Of a stretch of DNA of 24,806 nt, positions 8,553-16,324 are shown piece by piece (within the stretch, counting starts at the first letter, position 1; each line of letters opens with the position of its first letter). The DNA comes from JANOYC01 sp031428675. Its GTDB lineage: Bacteria > Actinomycetota > Actinomycetes > Actinomycetales > Microbacteriaceae. The stretch is from positions 1 through 24,806 of the forward strand of contig JANOYC010000130.1 of assembly GCA_031428675.1 (NCBI GenBank), written 5' to 3'. The translations under genes and the position numbers were made by a program. Below the pieces are notes generated by a model. It saw nothing but the letters and a program-made list of their open reading frames with translations. It did no database searches and was not told the DNA's origin.

Positions 8553-8668
8553 AGTGCCTCCGTGCGAAATCCGAGTTGTACCGCAAGTCGCAAGTACATG
8601 GCGTGGCCCCAGACTAGCGGCGTGGCCAGGTCACCCCAGTGGTCCACCGCCTCGTGGCGGGTAGTTGC
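8549..8668 (-). pseudogene. C-terminal remnant of a second glycosidase (six-hairpin, GH15-like)
   Basis: The frame ending at the TGA 8549-8551 reads DHWGDLATPLVWGHAMYLRL followed by AVQLGFRTEAL. This resembles the C-terminal helix of glucoamylase-type six-hairpin glycosidases, where TPLxWxHAxYLxL is typical. No room exists for the rest of such a gene: the lipoprotein gene stops at 8709 and a hairpin lies between. The remnant keeps its GTGA overlap with the GH31 start, which argues it was once a full, coupled gene of this operon that lost its body by deletion. A GTG at 8645-8647 could still start a 32-residue peptide. The family assignment is tentative because only about 40 residues remain. 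Confidence 0.45.
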
Positions 8669-8671
8669 GGA

Positions 8672-8697
8672 TCCGGGCCGCTTTGCGGCGACCCGGA
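8672..8697 (-). terminator. GC-rich hairpin after the substrate-binding protein gene
   Basis: CCGGGCCGC-TTT-GCGG-CGA-CCCGG forms a nine- to ten-pair stem with a three-base bulge, 12 bases after the lipoprotein stop. No T-tract follows. Such hairpins after binding-protein genes usually stabilise or partly terminate the message so that the binding protein is made in excess over the downstream gene. Confidence 0.45.
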
Positions 8698-8708
8698 CCG
8701 AGTGAGCA

Positions 8709-9953
8709 CTATCCAGCGAGTACGGCATTGATGCGCTGTTCCGCAGACGCGAGCGCGTCCTCAACGCTCTTGCGTCCGGCCTGGGCTTCAACGAGTTCCT
8801 CTCCGATGATGTCCTGCATTTCGGTTTGGCCGACGGCGACGACGGGTGGGAGCGCGATGCCCTCCAGGGAGTCAAACACCGCCTGGCGGTTGGCCGGGGC
8901 CCCCTTGTCGAGGTAGCTGGCCAACTGTGCGTCGTCGGAGATGGGCGGAAGTTCCCACCCTGATTCGAGCCGCACGTCAACCATCGCTTGCGACGAGGTG
9001 AGGAACTCGGCCCACAGCGACGCTGCCTCGACATTCGCCGATGCCGCAGACACCCCGATCGCGTTGGAGAACACCGCACTCGCCTGCGTGGTGTTGCCCG
9101 GCTCGACCGCGATGTCCCAGGTGAACGGCACGTCGGCGACAGCACCGAACACCCAGATTCCGGTGTGCATCATGGCGAGTTTGCCTTCCTTGAACAGGTT
9201 GGTGTCGAAGTCGGCGGTGCCTTGACCTTGCTCGATCGTGGGCATTACGGTGCCGCTCTTGTTCACGAGCCATTCCGCAGCTTCAATACCGCCGGGCGTG
9301 TTGAAGGCCACGGCACTGCCGTCCTCAGTCAGGAATGATTCCCCGTTCTGTGCGAGCACCTTGTAGTACTCGTAGAACGAGATCGGCTGGTGGTCGCCCC
9401 AGATGCCTGCTGCTTGATCGGTGAGCGCTTGGGCCGCGGACCTCTCATCGGCCCATGTCCAGTCGCTAGACGGGTACTCCAGACCTGCGGCATCGAAGAG
9501 GGCCGCGTTGTAGAAGAGCACGACGTCGGAGAATGAACTCGGCAGAGCGTACGACGTGCCGTCGGTCGAGTACGCATCGAGCAGTGACTGCCGATACGCA
9601 GCGGGATCCGTCACCTCGAGCGGCGCCAGCACGCCAGTCGCCTGGTAGGCGGCGTAGTTCGCGTACTCGATGTCGAAGACGTCCGAAACTGTTCCGGCCG
9701 CGAGGTCAGTCTGGATCGCCGTTCCGTAGTCGCCATAGGGCAACGTCGTCACGTCGACGACGATGTCTGGGTTGTCCTCTTCAAAAGCCGCGACAATCGC
9801 GGCGAGGTTGTCTTCGTTTCCGCCGTTGGAGATGAAGTTCGTGTAGCTAATGGTTATAGGCCCGCCGGATTCTGCGGGCGTGGACGCGCATCCGGTCACG
9901 ACGAGAGCGACGCTGCTCGCCATGATGGCTACTGTCAGGATGGGACGGTTCAT
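8709..9953 (-). CDS. ABC transporter extracellular sugar-binding lipoprotein
   Basis: This 414-residue protein belongs to the UgpB/MalE-like cluster of solute-binding proteins for the CUT1 class of sugar ABC importers. The signal peptide ends in a lipobox VVTGC with the lipidated Cys at residue 22, so it is anchored outside the membrane. Typical family segments are TISYTNFISNGGNEDNLAAI near the mature N-terminus, ASLWAEFLTSSQAM, and KLAMMHTGIWVFGAV in the middle. The ATG at 9953 is preceded by AAAGGAG at ideal spacing; a longer frame from 10010 adds a His/Pro-rich leader without function and was rejected. It lies 53 bases after the permease gene and before the GH31 enzyme. No ATPase gene is present, so it probably uses a shared MsiK-type ATPase encoded elsewhere. 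Confidence 0.92.
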   Translation of the reverse strand: MNRPILTVAIMASSVALVVTGCASTPAESGGPITISYTNFISNGGNEDNLAAIVAAFEEDNPDIVVDVTTLPYGDYGTAIQTDLAAGTVSDVFDIEYANYAAYQATGVLAPLEVTDPAAYRQSLLDAYSTDGTSYALPSSFSDVVLFYNAALFDAAGLEYPSSDWTWADERSAAQALTDQAAGIWGDHQPISFYEYYKVLAQNGESFLTEDGSAVAFNTPGGIEAAEWLVNKSGTVMPTIEQGQGTADFDTNLFKEGKLAMMHTGIWVFGAVADVPFTWDIAVEPGNTTQASAVFSNAIGVSAASANVEAASLWAEFLTSSQAMVDVRLESGWELPPISDDAQLASYLDKGAPANRQAVFDSLEGIALPPVVAVGQTEMQDIIGEELVEAQAGRKSVEDALASAEQRINAVLAG

Positions 9954-10006
9954 GCTGGTATCTCCTTTGATGTGTTGTGCATGAGGTGGATGGTGGATCG
10001 GCGGAA

Positions 10007-10834
10007 TCACTTGATTCCGGAGCTGGCGACGCCTTGGACGACGTACTTCTGAGCGAAGATGTAGAGCGCCAGCATGGGCAGAACGCTGACAACAGAACCG
10101 GCCATGATGACATCCCAGTCAGAGATGTACTGACCGCGCAGCCCTGCGAGCGCGATGGGCAGTGTCTGAAGCTCGGGCGACCGCAGCACGACCAGCGGCC
10201 AAAGGAAGCTGTTCCAGCTGCCCATGAAGGCGAAGACGACGAGCGTGGCAATGGCCGGACGCACGTTGGGCAGGATGATGGACCAGAAGATTCGGAAGTG
10301 TCCGGCCCCGTCGATGGTGGCCGCCTCGTCGAGCTCTTTCGGCACCTGATTCATCGCTTGACGCACGAGGAAGATGCCGAATGCCGAAGCGAATGTCGGC
10401 AGCAGGGCGCCCAAGTAGGTGTTGAGTAGGCCCAACGCTTTGAGTTCGACGAAGAGCGGAACAATGAGGACCTGCAACGGGATCATCATCGTCGCGAGGT
10501 ACATCGAGAAGACGACCGAGCGGCCGCGAAACGGCAGCCGACTGAAGGCGTAGGCGGCGGTGGCGCTCGTGAACAACTGCACGATCGTCGTGATCGCGGC
10601 GAGCGCGACGCTGTTCAGTATGACGCGGCCGAACGGCCGCTCGGCGAAGAGTCGACGGTATGCCTCTAGCGAAGGATCGTCGGGAAACAACGCCGGAGTC
10701 ACCGTCAGACCCACGCCCGGACTGATCGACGTGATGATCGTCCAGAGGAACGGGAAGAACATGATCATTGCGCCGATGAGCACAACGCCGAACATCGACC
10801 AGGAGCGTATCCGGCCCCGAGCGCTGTCACGCAT
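10007..10834 (-). CDS. Sugar ABC transporter permease (MalG/UgpE-like)
   Basis: The 275-residue inner-membrane protein has six predicted helices, beginning with SMFGVVLIGAMIMFFPFLW near residues 13-31. The cytoplasmic EAA loop ELDEAATIDGAGHFRIF, followed by ILPNVRPA, contacts the ATPase. Length and loop position fit the second permease of CUT1 carbohydrate importers. Its start overlaps the end of the upstream permease gene by eight bases, so the two are translated together and should form the heterodimeric channel with the lipoprotein encoded just downstream. Confidence 0.92.
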   Translation of the reverse strand: MRDSARGRIRSWSMFGVVLIGAMIMFFPFLWTIITSISPGVGLTVTPALFPDDPSLEAYRRLFAERPFGRVILNSVALAAITTIVQLFTSATAAYAFSRLPFRGRSVVFSMYLATMMIPLQVLIVPLFVELKALGLLNTYLGALLPTFASAFGIFLVRQAMNQVPKELDEAATIDGAGHFRIFWSIILPNVRPAIATLVVFAFMGSWNSFLWPLVVLRSPELQTLPIALAGLRGQYISDWDVIMAGSVVSVLPMLALYIFAQKYVVQGVASSGIK

Positions 10835-11759
10835 GATTCACCCATCGCTTCTGGACGCGCACTTGCGCGATCGTCACCGCGAGGATCACCGCGAAGAGCA
10901 TCCACGAGAGCGCGGATGCCTCTCCCGCCCGGCTGTAGCGGAACGTGAGATCGTAGACCTGCTGCACGACGACCTGGGTCGCGCCTCCGGGCCCGCCGCC
11001 GGTCATCGCGTACACCTGATCGAAGACCTGGAATCCGTTGATGAGGGAGATCACGACGACGAAGAATGTCGACGGCGACAGCAGCGGAAGCGTGATGCTC
11101 ACGAGTTGACGCCAGCGACCCGCTCCGTCGACGCGAGCCGCGTCATACATGTCCGGATTGATCGATTGAAGTCCGGCCAGCAGAATCACCATCACGAACC
11201 CGAGGTCTTTCCACGCCGAAGCCAGGATGATCGACGGCATTGCCCAGGCGGGTTCTGACCACCACCCAGGGCCTTCGATGCCAACTGCCCCGAGGGCGGC
11301 GTTAACGATCCCCGTGCTCGGGTTCAGCAGCCAGCGCCAGACGAGGGCGACAACGATCCAGCTCGTGACGACCGGCAGAAAGTAGACGCCACGGAGGAAT
11401 GACCGTCCGTGCAGCGCGCCGTTGAGCGCGAGCGCGAGCGCGAGGCCGCCGACGTAGACGAGCGGCAGATACCCGACGATGTAGTAGACCGTGTGCAGGA
11501 AGACGTCACTGGTCCTCGGATCGCTGAGCAGTTGCGCGTAGTTGTCAAAACCGACGAATTTCATCGGAGTAAGCAGGTTCCACTCCGTCATGCTGATCCA
11601 CGCGGCGGCGATCATCGGTCCGAGGGTGAACAGTGCGAGGGGCACGGCGCTCGGCAGGAGGAATGTGAGCACAACCAGCCCGTAGCGCAGGCGGGGCGAA
11701 GTTCGCGTGCGTCGCGAGCGCGGCATACGCCGCGTGTCTGCGGCCACCGTGGCGGTCAC
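10827..11759 (-). CDS. Sugar ABC transporter permease (MalF/UgpA-like)
   Basis: This 310-residue protein has a basic N-terminus (RRMPRSRRTRTSPRLR) then six predicted helices, starting with YGLVVLTFLLPSAVPLALF. The EAA loop is DMYDAARVDGAGRWRQL, followed by TLPLLSPSTFF. It is the first permease of a CUT1 sugar importer. The GTG start (GTGA) overlaps the stop of the ROK gene by four bases, so expression is tied to the regulator. It overlaps the next permease by eight bases. Confidence 0.92.
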   Translation of the reverse strand: MTATVAADTRRMPRSRRTRTSPRLRYGLVVLTFLLPSAVPLALFTLGPMIAAAWISMTEWNLLTPMKFVGFDNYAQLLSDPRTSDVFLHTVYYIVGYLPLVYVGGLALALALNGALHGRSFLRGVYFLPVVTSWIVVALVWRWLLNPSTGIVNAALGAVGIEGPGWWSEPAWAMPSIILASAWKDLGFVMVILLAGLQSINPDMYDAARVDGAGRWRQLVSITLPLLSPSTFFVVVISLINGFQVFDQVYAMTGGGPGGATQVVVQQVYDLTFRYSRAGEASALSWMLFAVILAVTIAQVRVQKRWVNHA

Positions 11760-12994
11760 GACTGCACCGACGCGACGCGATCGTCCATCGATGGTGCCGA
11801 TTGCTCAACGAGCCGTGCGCGGACAAGCCGGCCCTGGTCGCCCGTCACGCCATCCGCGTCGAACGGTGTTGACAGCACGAGAGCGGCGGCTCCCTGTGCC
11901 CAGCTTTCGTCCTGCCACGTCTCGACGGCCACGGCGAGTCCCCGGCGAGGCGCGATGAGCGAGGCGCGCAACGCTGGTTCGAATCCGACGCTCCAGTGCT
12001 TCCATGCGGGCGTTCCCTCGCCCAGCACAATGACAATTCCGGGATCAACGGTGTTGGCGATGCCGGCAAGGGTGCGACCGAGTATGCGGCCGCATTCAGC
12101 GAAGATCGCGGTAGCTCCCGGAGTGCCCGCGTCAGCGGCAGCCCACAAGTCGGCGATGGCCGCGGTTGGGCCCACGACGCCTCGTTCGCGCGCGGTGCGC
12201 AGGAGCGCGTTCTCGCCGACAAACGCTTCGAGGCAACCATGGTTGCCACACCCGCAGAGCGGGCCGCCATCGGCAACGGGAATGTGTCCGACCTCGCCCG
12301 CCGAACCGCTGAAGCCGCGAACGACGACGCCATCGATGACCAGACCCGCGCCGACTCCTGTGCCGATGGTGAGTACAAGGAAGTTCGCGTGCTCCCGACC
12401 GAGCCCGTACAGCCGTTCCGCGACGGCGAGCGCATTGACATCGTTCTCGACCAGCACGGGCAGACCGAGCGCTTGACGAAGGGTCGGGCCAACCGAGACC
12501 CGGTGCCATCCGAGTTGCGGCGAATCGACGATGCCATCGCCCTGCCGGTCGACAGCGCCGGGCACGCCCACGCCGACTCCGAGCAGTGACACGTCGTCAC
12601 CGGCCGCAATGAATCCAGCGATCAGATCGGCGAGCCGCGTCAACTGCGTGGCTTCGGATGCGTCGAACGCCACGCTGGCAGAGCGAGAGAGCGTTCCGTC
12701 CAACTGCATCTCGACGAAAGCTACGTGATCGGCGACGACCTTCACCCCGATGGCTCGCCCTGCAGTGGCAACGAGTCCCAACAGCCGCGCGGGGCGACCG
12801 CCCTGAGACGGAGAGTGGTCGAGTTCGACGAGCAAGCCGTCGCTCAGGAGGTCTTTGGTCAGTTGCGACATCAATGCGGGCGATACGGCGAGGAGTCGAG
12901 CGAGTTCCGCTCGGGAGGTCGGCCCGTGGGCGCCGAGATGAGCGAGAATGGCAGATCGGTTCACATCGGTGCGATCACCGGGACGATACGCCAT
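11756..12994 (-). CDS. ROK-family transcriptional repressor of the sugar operon
   Basis: The 412-residue protein has an N-terminal winged helix (residues about 12-60, TSRAELARLLAVSPALMSQL) and a C-terminal ROK sugar-binding domain. Visible ROK features are VENDVNALAVAERLYGLG and IGTGVGAGLVIDG. The zinc site is formed by H237 in GEVGHIPV and the Cys cluster CGCGNHGC (C247, C249, C254) followed by LEAF. This is the architecture of XylR/NagC-type repressors. It is the first gene of the operon and overlaps the permease start by four bases. The ATG at 12994 has AAGGGG about seven bases upstream. TTAGTT/AACTAA half-sites over its own promoter indicate autoregulation. The inducer is unknown; the GH31 partner suggests a xyloside or glucoside. 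Confidence 0.92.
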   Translation of the reverse strand: MAYRPGDRTDVNRSAILAHLGAHGPTSRAELARLLAVSPALMSQLTKDLLSDGLLVELDHSPSQGGRPARLLGLVATAGRAIGVKVVADHVAFVEMQLDGTLSRSASVAFDASEATQLTRLADLIAGFIAAGDDVSLLGVGVGVPGAVDRQGDGIVDSPQLGWHRVSVGPTLRQALGLPVLVENDVNALAVAERLYGLGREHANFLVLTIGTGVGAGLVIDGVVVRGFSGSAGEVGHIPVADGGPLCGCGNHGCLEAFVGENALLRTARERGVVGPTAAIADLWAAADAGTPGATAIFAECGRILGRTLAGIANTVDPGIVIVLGEGTPAWKHWSVGFEPALRASLIAPRRGLAVAVETWQDESWAQGAAALVLSTPFDADGVTGDQGRLVRARLVEQSAPSMDDRVASVQS

Positions 12995-13001
12995 TGTTAC
13001 C

Positions 13002-13041
13002 CCTTAGTTCAGGACTAAATAAAGTCTAGAATTAACTAAGG
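13002..13041. promoter_or_regulatory. Candidate ROK operator cluster
   Basis: CCTTAGTT (13002-13009) and AACTAAGG (13034-13041) form a perfect eight-base inverted repeat. A third half-site, ACTAA (13014-13018), makes an imperfect 15-base palindrome with the first (TTAGTTCAGGACTAA, 13004-13018). One half-site lies in the spacer of the predicted ROK promoter and the others lie downstream of its -10, close to the ribosome binding site. XylR operators of Firmicutes also begin TTAGTT and end AACTAA. Binding by the adjacent ROK protein is inference. Confidence 0.65.
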
Positions 13042-13052
13042 CGCCGCGTCAA
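13023..13052 (-). promoter_or_regulatory. Predicted promoter of the ROK/ABC/GH31 operon
   Basis: On the minus strand, TTGACG (13047-13052) and TAGACT (13023-13028) are separated by 18 bases, giving a transcript start near 13016 and a leader of about 20 bases before the ROK ATG. On the other strand TAGAAT (13027-13032) could be a -10 for the divergent nucleotidyltransferase gene, though its -35 (TTAGTT) is poor. Confidence 0.5.
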
Positions 13053-13101
13053 CCTCGCTCGCCAACGCTCCGGATGACCCAACGAACGAAAGCAAATTCC
13101 G

Positions 13102-13890
13102 ATGTCTCAAACAACAACACCGTGGCGCGAGCGCTTTGATGAATTCATCGCCACTCTCACGGCCACAGCGGCACAGCATCCGAACATCGTCGGTTTCGTA
13201 GGTCTCGGTTCGACCGCGCACCGCGACCGAACCGACGACTGGTCCGACCACGACTTCGCACTTGTGACGACGGAGGGCGCACAAGACGCGTTTCGAAGCG
13301 ATCTTTCGTGGTTGCCGTGGAGCACCGAGATCGCGCTCAGCGTGATCGAGAATCACGGCGGCATGAAGGTCATCTACGACAACGGGCACGTGCTCGAATA
13401 CGGGATCTCGAGCGTCGACCAACTCGCCCACTGGAGCGCGAATGCCTGGACGGTGTTCTACGACGACCACGACGTGACCGCCACGATGGAATCCGTGGCG
13501 GCCAAGGACCTACCCACGGGTGCTCCCGATGACAACCGCGACATCCGACTCGTTTTGACGCAACTCCTCATCGGAGTCGGACGCGCGCGGCGAGGGGAAA
13601 TTCTGAGCGCTGGCGCATCCATCAGGGCGGAGGCGGTCGCATATCTGCTCGCGGTTCTGGGCAGACGCCTGCCGGGCGACGTGCATCGTCTGGACACGCT
13701 TGACCCGCGGCGACGATTCGATTTCGTGCATCCCGCGGTTGCCTCTCGAGTGGAGGCGGCCATTCGTCTTGATCCCGAGAGCGCCGCACGCGCCTTGCTC
13801 GATCTCGCTGTCGATGAGTTGGCGACCGGCTGGGAAAGCTTTCCGCATCGCGGTGTGGCGGCACTCAAGAAGCGCCTGGACTGGAGCTAG
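13102..13890 (+). CDS. Nucleotidyltransferase-fold protein
   Basis: The 262-residue protein carries the polymerase-beta-like nucleotidyltransferase signature GLGSTAHRDRTDDWSDHDFA: G36-S37 followed by metal-binding D49 and D51. E99 in VLEYG is the probable third carboxylate. A helical C-terminal half follows. Relatives include aminoglycoside and lincosamide adenylyltransferases, but the substrate cannot be told from sequence and resistance should not be assumed. The start at 13102 is the first ATG in frame; the upstream Shine-Dalgarno sequence is weak. It diverges from the ROK gene across the operator region, so it might be co-regulated. Its TAG stop shares four bases with the clpX stop on the other strand. 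Confidence 0.75.
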   Translation: MSQTTTPWRERFDEFIATLTATAAQHPNIVGFVGLGSTAHRDRTDDWSDHDFALVTTEGAQDAFRSDLSWLPWSTEIALSVIENHGGMKVIYDNGHVLEYGISSVDQLAHWSANAWTVFYDDHDVTATMESVAAKDLPTGAPDDNRDIRLVLTQLLIGVGRARRGEILSAGASIRAEAVAYLLAVLGRRLPGDVHRLDTLDPRRRFDFVHPAVASRVEAAIRLDPESAARALLDLAVDELATGWESFPHRGVAALKKRLDWS

Positions 13891-15164
13891 GCGCTCTTCT
13901 CCGCGCGCACGCTCTTTCGCGGAACGATCGTCGGCGCCGCGTTGTCGAGAACTGCCTGACGGGTCACGACGACGCGCGCGACGGTGTCGCTCGACGGAAC
14001 CTCGAACATGATCGGTCCGAGGACCTCTTCCATGATGGCGCGAAGACCGCGGGCACCAGTCTTGCGAAGCACTGCCAAGTCGGCAATCGCCTCAAGCGCC
14101 GGTTGCTCGAATTCGAGCTCAACGTCGTCGAGCTCGAACATGCGCTGGTACTGCCGCACAAGTGCATTCTTCGGAACGGTCAGAATCTCCATGAGCGCAT
14201 GCTGGTCAAGCGGTGTCACCGTGGTCACCACGGGGAGTCGGCCGATGAATTCGGGGATCAGTCCGAACTTGTGCAGGTCTTCGGGGAGAACCTCGCCGAA
14301 TAGATTGATGTCGTCGCCCTTGCTGTGCAATGGAGCGCCGAAACCTATCCCCTTCTTGCCCGCCCGTGACGAGATAATCTCCTCGAGGCCTGCGAAGGCA
14401 CCCGCCACGATGAACAGCACATTCGTCGTGTCGATCTGGATGAACTCCTGGTGGGGATGCTTTCGGCCCCCCTGCGGCGGAACCGATGCGACCGTGCCTT
14501 CGAGAATCTTGAGCAACGCCTGTTGCACGCCCTCACCCGAAACATCGCGGGTGATCGACGGGTTCTCGGCCTTGCGAGCTATCTTGTCGACCTCGTCGAT
14601 GTAAATGATTCCGGTCTCCGCGCGCTTGACGTCGTAATCAGCCGCTTGGATGAGCTTGAGAAGGATGTTCTCGACGTCCTCGCCAACGTAGCCGGCTTCG
14701 GTGAGCGCCGTGGCGTCAGCGACGGCGAAGGGAACGTTGAGCCGCTTCGCGAGGGTCTGCGCCAGGTATGTCTTGCCGCATCCGGTCGGCCCGATCAGAA
14801 GGATGTTGCTTTTGGCGATCTCGACGTCGTCGGCCAGCTGGTCGGCCGAAGTAAGAGTGCTGCGCGCGCGAACGCGCTTGTAATGGTTGTAGACGGCGAC
14901 CGAGAGTGCCTTCTTCGCGGCCTCCTGCCCGATGACGTACTCCTCAAGAAATCCGTAGATCTCCTTGGGCTTGGGCAGATCGAACTCGCTCGTAGCTTCC
15001 TCGCCAGCCTCGGCGAGCCGCTCTTCGATGATCTCGTTGCACAACTCGACGCACTCGTCGCAGATGTAGACGCCTGGTCCCGCGATGAGCTGCTGAACCT
15101 GCTTCTGGCTCTTTCCACAGAACGAGCACTTCAGCAGATCAGCGCTTTCCCCGATTCGGGCCAT
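13887..15164 (-). CDS. clpX: ATP-dependent Clp protease ATP-binding subunit ClpX
   Basis: This is the 425-residue AAA+ unfoldase that feeds substrates to ClpP1P2. The N-terminal zinc-binding domain has C13, C16, C35 and C38 (CSFCGK and CDECVELC). Walker A is GPTGCGKT at about residues 124-131, and Walker B is IIYIDEVDKIA. The pore loop GYVGED and the ClpP-docking loop KKGIGFGAP are both intact. The ATG at 15164 has GGAGAGGA about ten bases upstream. A -10-like TAGGCT on the minus strand (15215-15220) would give a leader of about 45 bases. In many actinobacteria clpX follows clpP2 directly; here ycnI-copC lies between, so clpX has its own promoter. Confidence 0.98.
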   Translation of the reverse strand: MARIGESADLLKCSFCGKSQKQVQQLIAGPGVYICDECVELCNEIIEERLAEAGEEATSEFDLPKPKEIYGFLEEYVIGQEAAKKALSVAVYNHYKRVRARSTLTSADQLADDVEIAKSNILLIGPTGCGKTYLAQTLAKRLNVPFAVADATALTEAGYVGEDVENILLKLIQAADYDVKRAETGIIYIDEVDKIARKAENPSITRDVSGEGVQQALLKILEGTVASVPPQGGRKHPHQEFIQIDTTNVLFIVAGAFAGLEEIISSRAGKKGIGFGAPLHSKGDDINLFGEVLPEDLHKFGLIPEFIGRLPVVTTVTPLDQHALMEILTVPKNALVRQYQRMFELDDVELEFEQPALEAIADLAVLRKTGARGLRAIMEEVLGPIMFEVPSSDTVARVVVTRQAVLDNAAPTIVPRKSVRAEKSA

Positions 15165-15338
15165 GCCGGATCATCCTCTCCACAGGCCGTGACTGGCACT
15201 GCCAACCTGTTATGAGCCTAACGCGACCGAAGGCCGAGCGCGCACGGCGCGCACATATACGTCATGCGTGACGCTTCATGCATCCACACCAATCCGAACC
15301 GACCGGCAATCCGAACTATGGATGCCGCTGTGGCACGA
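15165..15338. other. Intergenic region upstream of clpX
   Basis: This non-coding stretch holds the clpX ribosome binding site, a possible minus-strand -10 (15215-15220) and a small dyad CGTCA-TGCG-TGACG at 15260-15273 that could be an operator. No gene is supported here. No ClgR or HAIR (HspR) motif was recognised. Confidence 0.4.
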
Positions 15339-15367
15339 TTGACTGGGATGGTCGTTACCGTTATGAA
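15339..15367 (+). promoter_or_regulatory. Predicted promoter of ycnI-copC
   Basis: TTGACT (15339-15344) and TATGAA (15362-15367) are separated by 17 bases, a good sigma-70-type match. The transcript would carry a leader of about 210 bases before ycnI, running through the decayed gene described next. No copper-responsive palindrome is seen near it. Confidence 0.45.
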
Positions 15368-15574
15368 CACGAGAGGGATGCGCATTGCGCGCGCCGCGGT
15401 CGCCTCGACTTCCGCGACTCTCGTCGCGGGCCTGTCGCACGTCGCCGCAGGGGGCGCCGTTCCCGCTATCGCCCTGTCTCTCGGTTCCCCATTGTCCAAC
15501 CGCTAACTCAAACGCGGCAGCTACTGGCCATCATCGTCGCGAGTTCGCCGACTGCCGTCGTCACTTTATTTAGG
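15348..15574 (+). pseudogene. Probable remnant of a small membrane-protein gene
   Basis: One frame (15348-15506) reads MVVTVMNTRGMRIARAAVAS then TSATLVAGLSHVAAGGAVPA and ALSLGSPLSNR before a stop. This is a membrane-protein-like N-terminus; a LSHxxAGG segment is, from memory, seen in a membrane protein that accompanies ycnI/copC in related actinobacteria. The neighbouring frame continues LTQTRQLLAIIVASSPTAVV-TLF up to about 15574, again hydrophobic. A frameshift plus loss of the remainder would explain this. The family memory is unverified, and a short real peptide or chance hydrophobic frame remain possible. Confidence 0.35.
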
Positions 15575-15583
15575 AGCGTTACC

Positions 15584-16324
15584 ATGATTTCGTCTACCGT
15601 CACCGCAGCGGCAGCTGCTGCCGCTGTAGGGCTTGCCCTGGCCACTGCGGCGCCCATGGCTGCGAGCGCCCACGTCTCCATCGATCCCGGCGTGGCCGAG
15701 CCCGGGTCGTATCTGGTCGTCGACCTCAAGGTGCCCAGCGAGTCCGAAACGGCCGTAACCAACCGCATCGAACTGACTCTTCCGGGCGATACACCGTTCC
15801 GCAGTGTTCGCTACGTTCCGCTTCCGGGCTGGGATACCGAGCTGGTCACGGAGACCCTGCCCGAACCCGTAGCTGTCGGTGAGACCACGATCACCGAAGC
15901 GGTCACGAAGATCATCTTCACGGCGCAAGCCGGTTTTGAGATCGGCAACGGCCAGCTCCAGATCTTCCCGTTGTCGTTGGGACCGGTGCCCGACACCGGC
16001 TCAATCGTGTTCGGCGCCGACCAGTTCTACAGCGACGGCACAGTCGTCAGCTGGAGGGAGGTCGCCGGATCCGATGGTGACGAGCCCGAGTTTCCGGCTC
16101 CCGTGCTCTTCGTCACCGATGCCCCGCCGGCCGACCACCACGGTGGTGCTGCATCCAACAATGACGAAGAAGCCGACTCTCACAGCGACGACGAGATGAT
16201 CTCGGCGTCGACGACGTCCTCGGACGACGACGTTGCCCGCGGCCTGGGAATAGGTGGGCTGGTGCTCGGCGCCGTCGCTCTGGTGCTCGCAATCCTGACC
16301 CGTCGTCGTGCCGTGAAGGCATGA
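15584..16324 (+). CDS. ycnI: YcnI-like copper-binding protein (DUF1775)
   Basis: The 246-residue exported protein has a signal peptide rich in Ala (residues 1-29). After cleavage at ASA the mature protein begins with His30 (AHVSIDPG), the conserved copper ligand of YcnI domains. The domain continues through FRSVRYVPLPGWDTELVTE and FEIGNGQLQIFPLSLGPVPD. A His/Asp/Glu-rich linker (DHHGGAASNNDEEADSHSDD) is followed by a C-terminal membrane helix and a basic tail (RRRAVKA), so it is anchored facing outward. The ATG at 15584 has TAGGAG about nine bases upstream; a longer frame from 15278 lacks this and was rejected. Its stop overlaps the copC start (ATGA). Role: extracytoplasmic copper handling together with CopC. 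Confidence 0.88.
   Translation: MISSTVTAAAAAAAVGLALATAAPMAASAHVSIDPGVAEPGSYLVVDLKVPSESETAVTNRIELTLPGDTPFRSVRYVPLPGWDTELVTETLPEPVAVGETTITEAVTKIIFTAQAGFEIGNGQLQIFPLSLGPVPDTGSIVFGADQFYSDGTVVSWREVAGSDGDEPEFPAPVLFVTDAPPADHHGGAASNNDEEADSHSDDEMISASTTSSDDDVARGLGIGGLVLGAVALVLAILTRRRAVKA

Noticed and set aside
13102..13890. Antibiotic resistance nucleotidyltransferase
   Set aside because: Only the generic fold motif is seen; nothing in the sequence or neighbours supports a drug substrate.
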